Shown: one piece after another, positions 9,422 through 18,402 of the stretch | How the letters are laid out: each line of letters starts with the position of its first letter | Position numbering within the stretch: the stretch's first letter is position 1 | From: an uncultured Cytophagales bacterium | Lineage (GTDB): Bacteria > Bacteroidota > Bacteroidia > Cytophagales > Cyclobacteriaceae | Direction of reading: 5' to 3' | Assembly: GCA_913057175.1 (NCBI GenBank) | Contig: CAJXNP010000008.1 | Span: forward strand, 236,420-300,419 | Length of the DNA: 64,000 bases | The notes under the pieces: model-generated | Told to the model about the DNA's origin: nothing | The model's input: only the letters and a program-made list of their open reading frames with translations | Databases searched by the model: none | Made by a program: the position numbers and the translations under genes

Positions 9422-10120
9422 ATGAAAAAGCTTACTCTTTATTTCTACCTTGCGCTGGCAGCTGCGAATATCATCGGTCACTATCTGAATTTAAGCTTGT
9501 TGACCCAAATCAGCAAAACACTTTTAATGCCTTCGTTAGCCCTGTTTTTTATTCAAAGATGGCAGGGCAAAAAAGACATTTCATTTTTATTCACCCTTAT
9601 CGCGCTGATTTTCTCCTGGATAGGAGATGTTCTGCTAATGTTTCAACATGACAACAACAGCTTTTTTCTCTTTGGACTGGGAGCTTTTTTATTGGCGCAT
9701 ATAACTTATATGTTTGACTATTACTATTTACAAATTAACCTGGGTCAAAAGCAAAATCGTACTTTTATTGTTTTAAGAGTCATTATTCTGGCATTTGCCG
9801 GAGGTGCCTTGCTGAACGTTTTATGGCCTCATTTATCCTCAATGAAAATACCTGTGGTTCTCTATACTTTGGTAATCGTGTTGATGGCTGTTTTTGCTGT
9901 TTTGAGAAGAGATCGTACAAGCCCAAGCAGCTTTTCATTTATTTATGGTGGGGCACTGCTTTTTATCGTAAGTGATGGGATGATTGCGGTAAGCCGGTTT
10001 TTACAACCGTTCAATTATCAAAGTGAGTTGATTATGCTAACGTATATCTTTGCTCAGTTTTTTATTGTCAAGGGAGTGCTGGAGCATAACCGTTTGGTCA
10101 ATTCACCTGAATTAACCTGA
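9422..10120 (+). CDS. YhhN/TMEM86-family membrane protein (lysoplasmalogenase-like)
   Basis: 232 residues with about eight hydrophobic helices and little else. The segments FSWIGDVLLMF and IYGGALLFIVSDGMIAVSRF match the conserved GDxxLM and GAxLFxxSD motifs of the YhhN family; the acidic residues in these motifs are present. The animal members (TMEM86) hydrolyse lysoplasmalogens; the bacterial role is not settled. The gene starts 9 bases after the vWA-like gene and its 3' end overlaps the convergent GIN-domain gene by 9 bases. Confidence 0.82.
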   Translation: MKKLTLYFYLALAAANIIGHYLNLSLLTQISKTLLMPSLALFFIQRWQGKKDISFLFTLIALIFSWIGDVLLMFQHDNNSFFLFGLGAFLLAHITYMFDYYYLQINLGQKQNRTFIVLRVIILAFAGGALLNVLWPHLSSMKIPVVLYTLVIVLMAVFAVLRRDRTSPSSFSFIYGGALLFIVSDGMIAVSRFLQPFNYQSELIMLTYIFAQFFIVKGVLEHNRLVNSPELT

Positions 10121-10636
10121 AACGATAAATGCTGCCAAATCTATGAGACCGACATTCGTCAAACGAAGTAAAGAAAGATTTAAGTTTCTAAAACCTTTAT
10201 TTTGTGATTGTTCAACCGACGCTTGATAACTCATCGGCTTGTAATCCAGTGATATAATTTTTGCCTGATCGCTTACAATTATTCTGTCAAGCTGATCATG
10301 ATTGACAAATATCTTTACTTTATTGGCCTCATTATTCTTTATTTTTATCAATCCAAAAAACTTATTAATTATCGGCATACCAATGGTCAGAATGCCATTT
10401 TCTTCACTGGTATTAATCTTTTTTATAATGTTTTCAGGAGCTTCAATGATTAGTTTTTTATTTTCACCTTTAGTCAGGTAAACTTCACAACTCATGTCAA
10501 TTCTAGTCAACTTAAGATCAACCAGGTTGTATATTTTTTTTGAATTTGCCTCTCCAAGGAAAATATTATTATCAGAAAGCGTCAGAAGAAGAATCAGGAA
10601 GGTCAGTCCGAGGTATATTAATTTTTCTTTTTTCAT
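10112..10636 (-). CDS. short GIN-domain (DUF2807-like) exported protein
   Basis: 174 residues with an N-terminal hydrophobic segment (about residues 6-20) that is either a signal peptide or an anchor. The body follows the GIN/DUF2807 pattern found in Bacteroidota surface proteins: SCEVYLTKGENKKLIIEAPE, then GILTIGMP, then VKIFVNHDQLDRIIVSDQAKI. The usual domain goes on for several repeated beta strands after this point; here the chain ends after a different, hydrophobic tail. It may therefore be a shortened or decaying copy. The 3' end overlaps the convergent YhhN gene by 9 bases. Function of the family is unknown. Confidence 0.6.
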   Translation of the reverse strand: MKKEKLIYLGLTFLILLLTLSDNNIFLGEANSKKIYNLVDLKLTRIDMSCEVYLTKGENKKLIIEAPENIIKKINTSEENGILTIGMPIINKFFGLIKIKNNEANKVKIFVNHDQLDRIIVSDQAKIISLDYKPMSYQASVEQSQNKGFRNLNLSLLRLTNVGLIDLAAFIVSG

Positions 10637-10743
10637 GGCTAAACTTCAGTTGTTACTCAATAGATGACCGAAGATGCCGGAAGGTTGCAGAATGTTCAAA
10701 AAAATTATTGTGAATTGTCAATATTGCTTGCCGAATTGTAGTG

Positions 10744-12201
10744 CTACTTGTTCTTATTTCCTATTTTTTCTAATTTTTCCTCTGCATACTCTTTTAAGAA
10801 TGGTACAGAAAAGCTGAATACAAATGTCCACCTACTCCATTTTAATGTTCCGGTTTTTTCGGGGTCGAAAATTTCACTATCATCTCCACTACCATCATCC
10901 GGAAATGAAATCGGACGGGCAAAATCTGATTTAGAGCCTGTATGAGTTGCTCCCAGTGTAATATCCGCACCTTTAAATGTCAGGACTACACCACCACCGT
11001 AATTATAGTTATCCGCTGCAATTGTGCTGTTGTTGGTTTTTGGTTTGTTTTCAGTAAATGCAGTTGGGCTACCTTTTACGGCTGATAAATCCGTACAGGC
11101 GCTTGCATAAGCTGAAACTTTTTCGCTGAAAAACCATTCCAAACCAAGACCAGCGTTGATGATACTTTGAAATTCATCTACTACTAAAAATGAGATAATA
11201 GAATCCGGATTGCTCTGCATGGTGTGATCAGCGGCCTGAAACACGGTATATTCAGGTATTTTATGAAAATATTCTGCGCTGAAATGGATACTGCTTTTTC
11301 CAAGATGAAAGGTACTTCCTACGCCAATGGACAATGGTGACTTATGAGTTAAGTCCAAACCATTTTGATAACTATTGGCGTAGCTGTCAGGCATGGAAGA
11401 GACACCTTCGATTCCAGAAAAGTAATATTGATAATTATAGTTGGCATTACCTCGCAACTGAAGAGATGGTGTAGTTATGGTCAGCCCCAAATCAAGATTT
11501 TTTGCCTGATATGCAGCAGCCAATTTGAATATCAAGCCATAAGATTTTAGACTATAATCTCTACTATATGTGTAAGTAGCCACATTACCATTATCTTCCA
11601 AAGCCCTCAAACGAATAGTATTTCCTTTTTTCTGATTATTAATTGTGAAAAATCCTGACATGCCCAGACTAAACCTATTATTTAAAGGCCTGGACCAGGA
11701 TCCTCCAAACCATTCCTCCTTAGCTTTGGCAACCAGGTTAATTTCTCCCTCAAAAATCTCCTCACCAGGCCAAGCCTCAATAACATCCCCTTCAATCTGC
11801 TCGCGGTAGTTGAAACTAAGATCATTCCGCTGTCTGGATAGGACAGCATAGGCAAAATGATCTTTGGGCATAAACCCAACCTTAAATGTTCCGGCAGCCA
11901 GGCTCGGAACACCGTCGAATTCTGAAGACGACAAACTGTTATTATCTCCAAGAGCATTTTCCATTTTCAGGGTGTTCCATTGATAAACATCCGCACTGAT
12001 CAAAAATGCGGGGTTCTCTATCAATCCAAGTCTGGCAGGATTGTAATAAACGGCGCCAAGATCCTCTACTCCACCAATAACAGAGCCACTCAATAACATA
12101 GACCTGGTCCCATATTGTTGTGTCCAGAAATGTCCGTTTTGGGAAAATAATATGGTCGGCAAACCGCAAAGAATGATGGCTAATGCTGTTAACTTATTCA
12201 T
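10744..12201 (-). CDS. FadL/OmpP1-like outer-membrane beta-barrel protein
   Basis: 485 residues with a signal peptide (about 1-20, ending LFSQ) and alternating amphipathic strands to the end. The N-terminal mature region, QQYGTRSMLLSGSV and GAVYYNPARLGL, corresponds to the FadL/OmpP1 hatch motif (usually GAxAxxxxNPAxL), and the final strand ends in F-SFSVPF before a short charged tail. FadL-type barrels take up hydrophobic substrates; substrate here is unknown. The usual aromatic terminal residue is missing because of the 13-residue lysine/glutamate-rich tail. Single-gene unit, ATG start. Confidence 0.75.
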   Translation of the reverse strand: MNKLTALAIILCGLPTILFSQNGHFWTQQYGTRSMLLSGSVIGGVEDLGAVYYNPARLGLIENPAFLISADVYQWNTLKMENALGDNNSLSSSEFDGVPSLAAGTFKVGFMPKDHFAYAVLSRQRNDLSFNYREQIEGDVIEAWPGEEIFEGEINLVAKAKEEWFGGSWSRPLNNRFSLGMSGFFTINNQKKGNTIRLRALEDNGNVATYTYSRDYSLKSYGLIFKLAAAYQAKNLDLGLTITTPSLQLRGNANYNYQYYFSGIEGVSSMPDSYANSYQNGLDLTHKSPLSIGVGSTFHLGKSSIHFSAEYFHKIPEYTVFQAADHTMQSNPDSIISFLVVDEFQSIINAGLGLEWFFSEKVSAYASACTDLSAVKGSPTAFTENKPKTNNSTIAADNYNYGGGVVLTFKGADITLGATHTGSKSDFARPISFPDDGSGDDSEIFDPEKTGTLKWSRWTFVFSFSVPFLKEYAEEKLEKIGNKNK

Positions 12202-12570
12202 GGTTGTTTTACAAAGAATAAGATAAGAAACATTTGATAAAAACTGGTTTAAGCAGGATTAAAAAAACAATAATTAAGCGGTTTTTAAATTTGAAATTCT
12301 GAAACATGGAAATAGGATTGCCTCTATTATTAACCAACTGAGCAGCCAATTAATTTATCAATTCGGTACGAGGACGATTTTTTTGGAATCATACAAAATA
12401 ACAATTCCTTAATTGTGAGTGAATTGCATTTTTCCATATTAAAAAATAACAGTTTTCATTTGATCAAGAAGGTTGAAATCTCATTGAAGCAAATTAAAAT
12501 GGCGGGTAAATTGTAAACTAAATTGTAGTTTTGTCGTTTTTAAATGTATATTTGTCATAAACTTTGATCA
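12202..12570. other. intergenic region upstream of two divergent genes
   Basis: The stretch separates the FadL-like gene (leftward) from the toxin-antitoxin operon (rightward). It is very AT-rich and has no plausible coding frame. The right end carries the promoter/operator candidate described separately; I see nothing else recognisable. Confidence 0.6.
12515..12554 (+). promoter_or_regulatory. putative promoter and operator of the Xre/RES operon
   Basis: TATATTTG at 12547-12554 matches the -7 element TAnnTTTG exactly, with TTG at 12523-12525 placed 21 bases upstream. A perfect inverted repeat AAACTA-5 nt-TAGTTT (12515-12531) covers that TTG, where a bound antitoxin would block the promoter. 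Autoregulation by the antitoxin is usual for this family; the operator role is inferred. The leader to the ATG at 12571 would be about 10 bases. Confidence 0.5.
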
Positions 12571-13077
12571 ATGAAAACCGGCATTAAAGAAAAAAAATCC
12601 ACCTCTACCTCCAACAAAGAGCTGAAGCTATACGTGCGGAACCTGCCCCGAGGAAAAACACTTAAAGTGAGCGAGATCTCCTATCCGTATGTATTAAAAG
12701 ATAAAATACTGGTTGCCAATGCAGTAAAAAGGGGAGTCACCAACAATCTTTTTGAGGAAATTAAATCCAATTCACCTTTTGACGACCTTCAATGGTCAAA
12801 ATTCCTCGATGTAAATATCCGAACATTGCAACGGTACAAATCTTCCAAAGACCATATCTACAAGCCACTCCAAAGTGAAAGGATTTTTGAGCTGGCCGAA
12901 ATAGTCAGTGCTGGGAAGTTGATATTTGATACCGATGAACAATTTAAAATCTGGCTGGTCACACCAAATCTTGCATTGGGCAAGGAGAGGCCCATTAATC
13001 TTCTTGACAGTTCTTATGGGAAAGAACTTGTACTGGCCGAATTGAACCGAATAGAACATGGTGTGTTTGTTGTATGA
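12571..13077 (+). CDS. Xre/MbcA/ParS-type antitoxin (DUF2384)
   Basis: 168 residues. The N-terminal third is basic and flexible; the central part (about 75-110: FDDLQWSKFLDVNIRTLQRYK) is a helix-turn-helix of the Xre-like type, and the C-terminal part (about 115-165: ERIFELAEIVSAGKLIF, then FKIWLVTPNLALGKERPINLLDS) is the DUF2384 toxin-binding domain, with the PINLLDS motif typical of RES-partner antitoxins. It neutralises the RES toxin and probably represses its own promoter. The stop overlaps the toxin start by four bases (ATGA), so the two are translationally coupled. Confidence 0.88.
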   Translation: MKTGIKEKKSTSTSNKELKLYVRNLPRGKTLKVSEISYPYVLKDKILVANAVKRGVTNNLFEEIKSNSPFDDLQWSKFLDVNIRTLQRYKSSKDHIYKPLQSERIFELAEIVSAGKLIFDTDEQFKIWLVTPNLALGKERPINLLDSSYGKELVLAELNRIEHGVFVV

Positions 13078-13535
13078 TCGTCTACAGGTTGAGTAGAAAA
13101 AAATACAAAGACGAACTTTCTGGCACCGGCGCTTCACTGCACGGACAAAGATGGAATTCGAAAGGAATTGAGGTAATTTACACAGCTCAAACAAGGGCTC
13201 TCGCCAACAGTGAAGTGGCAGTCCATTTACCGTTAGGGATACTGCCCGCAGATTATTTTATGGTTAAAATAGAAATACCAGATTCGATTAAAATTGAGGA
13301 ACTTAATAAAACTGATCTGCCATCGAACTGGGATTCCATACCGTTCCGGCCGGAAAGTCAGCTTGTTGGTGACGAGTTTGTCAATGCCAATGAAGCTGCG
13401 GTATTAAAAGTACCAAGTGTGGTGGTAAAAGGTGAAAACAACTATATCATTAACCCAAAACACCCCGATTTTAAGAAAATCAAAATTTTAGATTCCGAAC
13501 CATTTCCATTTGACCCGCGGCTATTTAACAACTAG
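13074..13535 (+). CDS. RES-domain toxin (NAD+-targeting family)
   Basis: 153 residues, complete for a RES domain. The three name-giving residues are visible: R26 in GQRWN, E47 in ALANSEVAVH and S115 in KVPSVVV, followed by ENNYIINP, the conserved end of the family. Y36 sits in the VIYTAQT strand. Characterised relatives (for example MbcT) break down NAD+ by phosphorolysis or hydrolysis and stop growth; that activity is inferred here. The start overlaps the antitoxin stop by 4 bases. The gene ends one base before the convergent Lnb-like gene. All key residues are intact, so it does not look decayed. Confidence 0.88.
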   Translation: MIVYRLSRKKYKDELSGTGASLHGQRWNSKGIEVIYTAQTRALANSEVAVHLPLGILPADYFMVKIEIPDSIKIEELNKTDLPSNWDSIPFRPESQLVGDEFVNANEAAVLKVPSVVVKGENNYIINPKHPDFKKIKILDSEPFPFDPRLFNN

Positions 13536-13536
13536 C

Positions 13537-14763
13537 CTATTGATCGGTAACTGACGATTTTTTTAACCTCAGATATAAAAAAACCGACCTTGTAAAAATG
13601 GTCAATGCAATGGGAATGATTGCCACGTTGATCCCCTGAGGATTTATCGGCCAGGCAATCAAAAACAACAAAAGAAGAATACCAATGCATAAAAAATAAA
13701 CGGGCAACCAACCTGGTTTACTCTTTTTAATGAGAAAGTAAATCCCTACTAAATAAAGGGGGTTCGCCCAAATGATATTTAAATTATTTACTGCTGCCTG
13801 GTGGTCTGTCGCTACCCACAAAATGAACAACAACAATCCTACCAATCCAGCAGTACCAAAAATGAGCACATCCAGGAACACAAATTTTCTTTTTAAAACT
13901 AATTCTATTATTGTTAAGATGAATACAAAAGCAAAAATTGACCAAAAGAGAAAATTGGGGGTGAACAGCCCTACCTTAATTTCCCTGGGTAAGCTTTGAA
14001 AGATCATCCTGGAACTTTTAACAAATGGTTGTTCATTCCCATTTATTGTGATCGTTGCATGGTCGATCGACCGACCTAAAAATTCTGGCAGATACATGTA
14101 TTCATAAGAGTTGAGCTTTTTATCCATTGGCAAACCAAGACAAAGATCGATGCCAAAATCCCCCCAGGGTTTATGAACGGTCAGCGAATCTACCAACGTC
14201 CGGAAGCTGTGCTTTGGTTCAATATACGATTCATCAAAATGCAGGTCATCACCCAATGCAGCTTTGAATGCGTCCCAAATTCGTGTAGCGCAATTGTCAT
14301 AGAAATAATCGTAAAAGTAATGTTGATTCTCAGGTTTAATGTTGTTCTCTAAAAATTCAAAAACTGACTGTTTTTGCCCCATTGACATGTTTAAAACATA
14401 TTCTTTCAAGGAACGGTTTTCTCTGATATAGGAATTTTCAAATGCAGGATACGGCCAGGCTTCCACCTTGTAATTCAAATATCCTCGTGTAAAATTCAGA
14501 TAGAAATAAGGTTGATCAAAGTCAAAAATTCCATAATTGTAGGCAATATCTATTCGATTTGCAGGATCTTTTATCCGAATAGCAGGGTGGCCAAAAGCTT
14601 CAAATAATTCATGCGTTCCGGGATCTGCAACCACCACACTTATCTCCGTGAGTTCAGAAAGTTGAATGGGTTGGGCAATTGCTATTGAAATTGAAAAAAG
14701 AAATGAAAGAAACAAAAAAGTTTTCTTTGAAAACTTTTTGAAAAGAAAAAATGGTTGGAACAT
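13537..14763 (-). CDS. DUF4105/Lnb-type lipoprotein N-acyltransferase-like membrane protein
   Basis: 408 residues: a signal segment (about 13-30, ending AIAQ), a periplasmic domain to about residue 265, then five or so membrane helices. The periplasmic domain has H59 in EAFGHPAIRI and C158 in FYDNCATRIWD, the His/Cys pair expected of the DUF4105 (Lnb N-terminal) papain-like domain. Lnb has been described in Bacteroides as the enzyme that N-acylates lipoproteins in place of the standard Lnt; that assignment here is by family resemblance. The genome window encodes several lipoproteins that could be substrates. ATG start; convergent with the RES toxin gene. Confidence 0.75.
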   Translation of the reverse strand: MFQPFFLFKKFSKKTFLFLSFLFSISIAIAQPIQLSELTEISVVVADPGTHELFEAFGHPAIRIKDPANRIDIAYNYGIFDFDQPYFYLNFTRGYLNYKVEAWPYPAFENSYIRENRSLKEYVLNMSMGQKQSVFEFLENNIKPENQHYFYDYFYDNCATRIWDAFKAALGDDLHFDESYIEPKHSFRTLVDSLTVHKPWGDFGIDLCLGLPMDKKLNSYEYMYLPEFLGRSIDHATITINGNEQPFVKSSRMIFQSLPREIKVGLFTPNFLFWSIFAFVFILTIIELVLKRKFVFLDVLIFGTAGLVGLLLFILWVATDHQAAVNNLNIIWANPLYLVGIYFLIKKSKPGWLPVYFLCIGILLLLFLIAWPINPQGINVAIIPIALTIFTRSVFLYLRLKKSSVTDQ

Positions 14764-14921
14764 TAATATATTTTTTGCTGCAAAATAAGACTATTTAATT
14801 AACTGAGCGAAAAGTTTAAGTATTTGATCTCAGAAAACATGAACGCTCTATTTTACTATAAATTGGAAAAGAAAAAATGATCCTTCTCAAATTCTTAAAT
14901 CCAGAATCAGCATACAGAGGA

Positions 14922-16457
14922 TTAATATTTGACGGCTTTAGCCATTTCATATTGTGTCCATTGCGATTCGCGTTCGTTGGCTTTCTCTAACCATATAGGC
15001 ACAACATTTTTTAAGAATTCTGCTTTTTCCTTATTTAGTTCAACCATGTCCAGTCCGATATACGATTGTGCCAGCTCTTTTGTGCTTAAATCAGGTTTTG
15101 GCACCTCACCATCGAATCCCAGCTTTCTCAATACTGTACCAATTTTCAATCTGGCATCCTGGGCTTTTGCAATTCCGGTTCCCAATATTCTCAAGGTTTC
15201 AATCGGTGCATGAAATGCACCTCCATGGCTGGCCGCAGCAAAATCCCACCTCCACTGTGCATGACGGATATCCATCAAAGCATCTTTCATCTGTTCTTCC
15301 GTTGCTCCTTTTGACCAGGCAAACTGGGCTTCAATATGTGCATCTACCAGCAGGTGTTCTAATTCCGATCGAACTGAAATGACTTTATCCATGTTATCAT
15401 TTACATTATTGGTCAATTCCAGAGCACTTTGGCGATGGCACACCTGGCAGGAATTTGAAACATTATTTAATGGACTTTGAATCTTGTGATCTGTGAATTT
15501 CACACCTCCTTCAGACTTGTATGGCATATGGCAATCTGCGCATGCGACACCTCTTTTCGCATGAATGCCGGTAAGGTACAATTCATATCCGGGGTGTTGG
15601 GCTTTTATCATTGGGGTTTTGCTCAATCCATGTGTCCAGTCACTAAAATTCATGGCATCATAGTAGGCTTCAATTTCTTCAACAGACATACCGTTGTCCC
15701 AGGGAAAAGTAAGGTAAGGAACTCCCTTGTAAGGTTTTTCTTTATTAAAGTAATACTCAACATGACATTGGGCACATACTAGTGATCGCATTTCCTGATG
15801 TGTTGATTCATTAATATCTTTCCCCATCCGGTTAAATGCTTCAATGAGCGCCGGTCTGGTTATCTTTAATTCCATCGATTCACTGTCATGGCAATCCGCA
15901 CAGCCAATGGGATTAACCACTTCACTACCATGACCCGCCCAATTTCCATCATAAAATTCCTTTACACCATTATTATTCATAAGCCTGGGAACATCCGGAC
16001 TTTTGCACGTCCAGCAAGTAGCTGGCATGGGGCTTTCTGCATTTTCATCGGGAGCTCCGGTACGCAAAATGTCAGTAACGTCCTTAACCGCATAATAATG
16101 CCCCCTGGCCTGATTGTATTCCTTAGAAAAAGCATATCCCGCCCACAAAACGACTAGTGAAGGATATCGCGCAAGCATATCTATTTTTTTACTTCCATTA
16201 TGCTTACTGACAAAATTGGTATCTGATGTAGCCATATAGGTTTCATATTGCTTTGGGTGGTTAATCCCCCACACTTCGTTCCTTGGCTCAAATGGCTGTA
16301 CATCAATTTTGTCCCGATCTAAAAATTGAGCCTCAGTGCGACGTTCCATAATGTTGGACGCCAGTAAGCCTATGAAAAATACTGCAACGACGGTTAGGAA
16401 AAATAGCATCCATCCCAGCCATGGTTTCATTTTGATTTTCTCTCTTAAAGTTGCCAT
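14922..16457 (-). CDS. nrfA: ammonia-forming cytochrome c nitrite reductase, catalytic subunit
   Basis: 511 residues with an N-terminal membrane segment (about 13-34) and five haem sites: CWTCK (148-152, the lysine-ligated catalytic haem that defines NrfA), CADCH (186-190), CAQCH (228-232), CADCH (306-310) and CQVCH (337-341). The active-site Arg (LRTGAP, R132), Tyr (VEYYF, about 235) and His (QHPGYE, H288) are present. It reduces nitrite to ammonium with six electrons in the periplasm, docked to NrfH. The hydrophobic N-terminus may be an uncleaved anchor. It starts 3 bases after the nrfH stop. No cytochrome c maturation or nrfE-G genes are in the window. Confidence 0.96.
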   Translation of the reverse strand: MATLREKIKMKPWLGWMLFFLTVVAVFFIGLLASNIMERRTEAQFLDRDKIDVQPFEPRNEVWGINHPKQYETYMATSDTNFVSKHNGSKKIDMLARYPSLVVLWAGYAFSKEYNQARGHYYAVKDVTDILRTGAPDENAESPMPATCWTCKSPDVPRLMNNNGVKEFYDGNWAGHGSEVVNPIGCADCHDSESMELKITRPALIEAFNRMGKDINESTHQEMRSLVCAQCHVEYYFNKEKPYKGVPYLTFPWDNGMSVEEIEAYYDAMNFSDWTHGLSKTPMIKAQHPGYELYLTGIHAKRGVACADCHMPYKSEGGVKFTDHKIQSPLNNVSNSCQVCHRQSALELTNNVNDNMDKVISVRSELEHLLVDAHIEAQFAWSKGATEEQMKDALMDIRHAQWRWDFAAASHGGAFHAPIETLRILGTGIAKAQDARLKIGTVLRKLGFDGEVPKPDLSTKELAQSYIGLDMVELNKEKAEFLKNVVPIWLEKANERESQWTQYEMAKAVKY

Positions 16458-16460
16458 AGT

Positions 16461-17057
16461 TTATTTGGTAGTTTTTTTCAGATAATCTTTAATCCATTCA
16501 GGAACTGGGCTTTCTAATAGCGGAACCCGTGCATATGGAGTTGTAGAAAGTCCCTTCACCCGTCCATGCGGAACTTCACGGTGACAATCCCAGCATAATT
16601 TTCCTACACCATGAACATAATTGTTTCCGTTTACATCAAGAAGACCAACTTGTTGATTCAATTCAAAGTGACATGCCTTGCAATTCTCCTGCACAACTTT
16701 TATTCCTGCTTCATGCATTTTAATTACCTGCGGTTCTGTTCGAAGGGTAAATATGGTAGCATGTCTTAAACCATCTTTTGCTTTGAAAAAATATTTTGAA
16801 AAGACATTATCCTGTGGCACATGGCAATCATTACAAACTGCCACATTCTTGTGAGAAGAATGCTGCCATGAAGAAAATTCTGGCCGCATTACATGACAAT
16901 TGATACATGTTTCCGGTTCATCTGAGAGGTACGATACTGCATTGGAAACATAAAGAGAATAAACAAATAAACCCACAAGCAAGGCAATAAGGAAATTAAC
17001 CGATAATATCCAGCCAGACGGAGGCTTGAAGTATTGTAAAATTCTTTTTACCGACAT
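16461..17057 (-). CDS. nrfH: NrfH, membrane tetrahaem quinol dehydrogenase of the nitrite reductase
   Basis: 198 residues of the NapC/NirT family: one N-terminal membrane helix (about 15-37) and four CxxCH haem sites, CINCH (51-55), CNDCH (75-79), CKACH (126-130) and CWDCH (155-159). It takes electrons from the menaquinol pool and hands them to NrfA. The order nrfH-nrfA with a 3-base gap is the canonical two-gene nitrite-ammonification operon. The porin-like gene lies 61 bases upstream on the same strand and is probably cotranscribed. Confidence 0.95.
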   Translation of the reverse strand: MSVKRILQYFKPPSGWILSVNFLIALLVGLFVYSLYVSNAVSYLSDEPETCINCHVMRPEFSSWQHSSHKNVAVCNDCHVPQDNVFSKYFFKAKDGLRHATIFTLRTEPQVIKMHEAGIKVVQENCKACHFELNQQVGLLDVNGNNYVHGVGKLCWDCHREVPHGRVKGLSTTPYARVPLLESPVPEWIKDYLKKTTK

Positions 17058-17118
17058 GAGGGGTTGCGGTTTTCAGTTTTAGTCAATTTAATTTTTTTAC
17101 CTTAAAATGATAAACAAA

Positions 17119-18402
17119 TCACTCATTTTTAGTAGAGAAAATAACAGGTTTATAGGTGAACATCACCCAAGCCCAGTATTGGCCAAGCTTATAATCGCCT
17201 CTGCCCTTTACCACTTCCATCGATTCATTCGCAAACAATATGGAGTACCCCACATTTAACATGGTATTGCTGGCGATATCCAATGTATAGACCAGGTCAA
17301 TCTCCGTACCCAGGTTCTTTGAAACTTCTTCCACTGAACTGTTGTATAGCTTTGCTCCGCTGTAAAACTGATGGACATGAGCCAGTAATTTTGATTTCCC
17401 GGAGAGGTTAAAATTCGCTTTTAAATAAATATCCAACAACCCTGACGGGTCTCCCGCCACCTGCCCATGAAAATTACCTACGTAGAAATAATCCATGTAC
17501 CCATAAAATTTATGGTTGGTGCCATACAAAGGATTAAAGGACTTGTCTTTCGAGTCCATCAAACTTGTACCGGAAACATAATCAAAGCCCAATGATAATG
17601 GAGTCAGACCCGTTTTGAAAGTTGCAGTCAAGGAGGCAAGAAATGCGCTTACATTCTGAGCTGTTTCATTTTTACCACCCTGATAATAAAACTCTCCTTC
17701 TAAACTCAGGTTGTTAACCTGGTAATTCCCAATTGCAGCATAAGTCTGCCTGTAGGCCATGGATGTGTCAGCGGCTACCTGACGGCCATCATTATGAAAA
17801 AGTAATGACAGGCTACCGGAATTACCTTTTTTTTGAAACCAGGCAAATTGCATTGTCTTGTAATTATTCAATCCGATATAGGTTGTACCAAATAATTGGG
17901 TAGGTTCATTTACAGACTGATTATAAGCGCCACCCACATGTAGCTGCGAACCGGTCTTATTATCAAAAATAAATAACAGTGCATCGTGGCTACGGCTTTG
18001 TTGTGCCCAGCTCAGATCGCCTAAAAACCTGGCATTGTCATAGTCAAGTGTTTGCCGGCCAAGTTTGAATGACCAATTTTCAAAAAAATTGTACTTCACC
18101 CAACCCTGGAACAGGTTTGTTAAACTGGGATCTGTTTTGTATATCTGATCCGTATTTCCCCAAATTCTCACATCCTGAAAGGAAATGTAAGCCTCGATAT
18201 TTTCATTCTGGAAATTTGCATTGAGCCTTGTTCTTTGTTCAATGAAAAATGCGGGTTGATCTCCTTCCCCTCTCAAAGTTTTAAAGCCATAACGAAATTC
18301 TGCTCGTGGTCGAATTTCTGCAGAAATGGTCAATTGAGCTAAAACAGGATAGGAGGTTAATAGAAGTACAAATGAAATCACAAAAGAGCGACATCGTGCC
18401 AT
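17119..18402 (-). CDS. alginate-export-family outer-membrane porin, linked to nrfHA
   Basis: 427 residues from the ATG at 18402. The signal peptide (about 1-23, ending VLAQ) is clear, and the mature chain begins with strands ISAEIRPRAEFRYGF and FIEQRTRLNANF, the pattern of the alginate-export/porin family. FKLGRQTLDYDNARFLGDLSWAQQ is the characteristic conserved loop. A longer frame starts at a TTG (18465) but would put 21 residues before the signal peptide, so ATG is chosen. It lies 61 bases upstream of nrfH on the same strand; a role as outer-membrane pore for nitrite/nitrate is inferred from context only. Confidence 0.78.
   Translation of the reverse strand: MARCRSFVISFVLLLTSYPVLAQLTISAEIRPRAEFRYGFKTLRGEGDQPAFFIEQRTRLNANFQNENIEAYISFQDVRIWGNTDQIYKTDPSLTNLFQGWVKYNFFENWSFKLGRQTLDYDNARFLGDLSWAQQSRSHDALLFIFDNKTGSQLHVGGAYNQSVNEPTQLFGTTYIGLNNYKTMQFAWFQKKGNSGSLSLLFHNDGRQVAADTSMAYRQTYAAIGNYQVNNLSLEGEFYYQGGKNETAQNVSAFLASLTATFKTGLTPLSLGFDYVSGTSLMDSKDKSFNPLYGTNHKFYGYMDYFYVGNFHGQVAGDPSGLLDIYLKANFNLSGKSKLLAHVHQFYSGAKLYNSSVEEVSKNLGTEIDLVYTLDIASNTMLNVGYSILFANESMEVVKGRGDYKLGQYWAWVMFTYKPVIFSTKNE

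Noticed and set aside
14922..16457. Octahaem nitrite reductase or hydroxylamine oxidoreductase
   Set aside because: Only five haem sites, one of them CxxCK, and the NrfA active-site residues are present.
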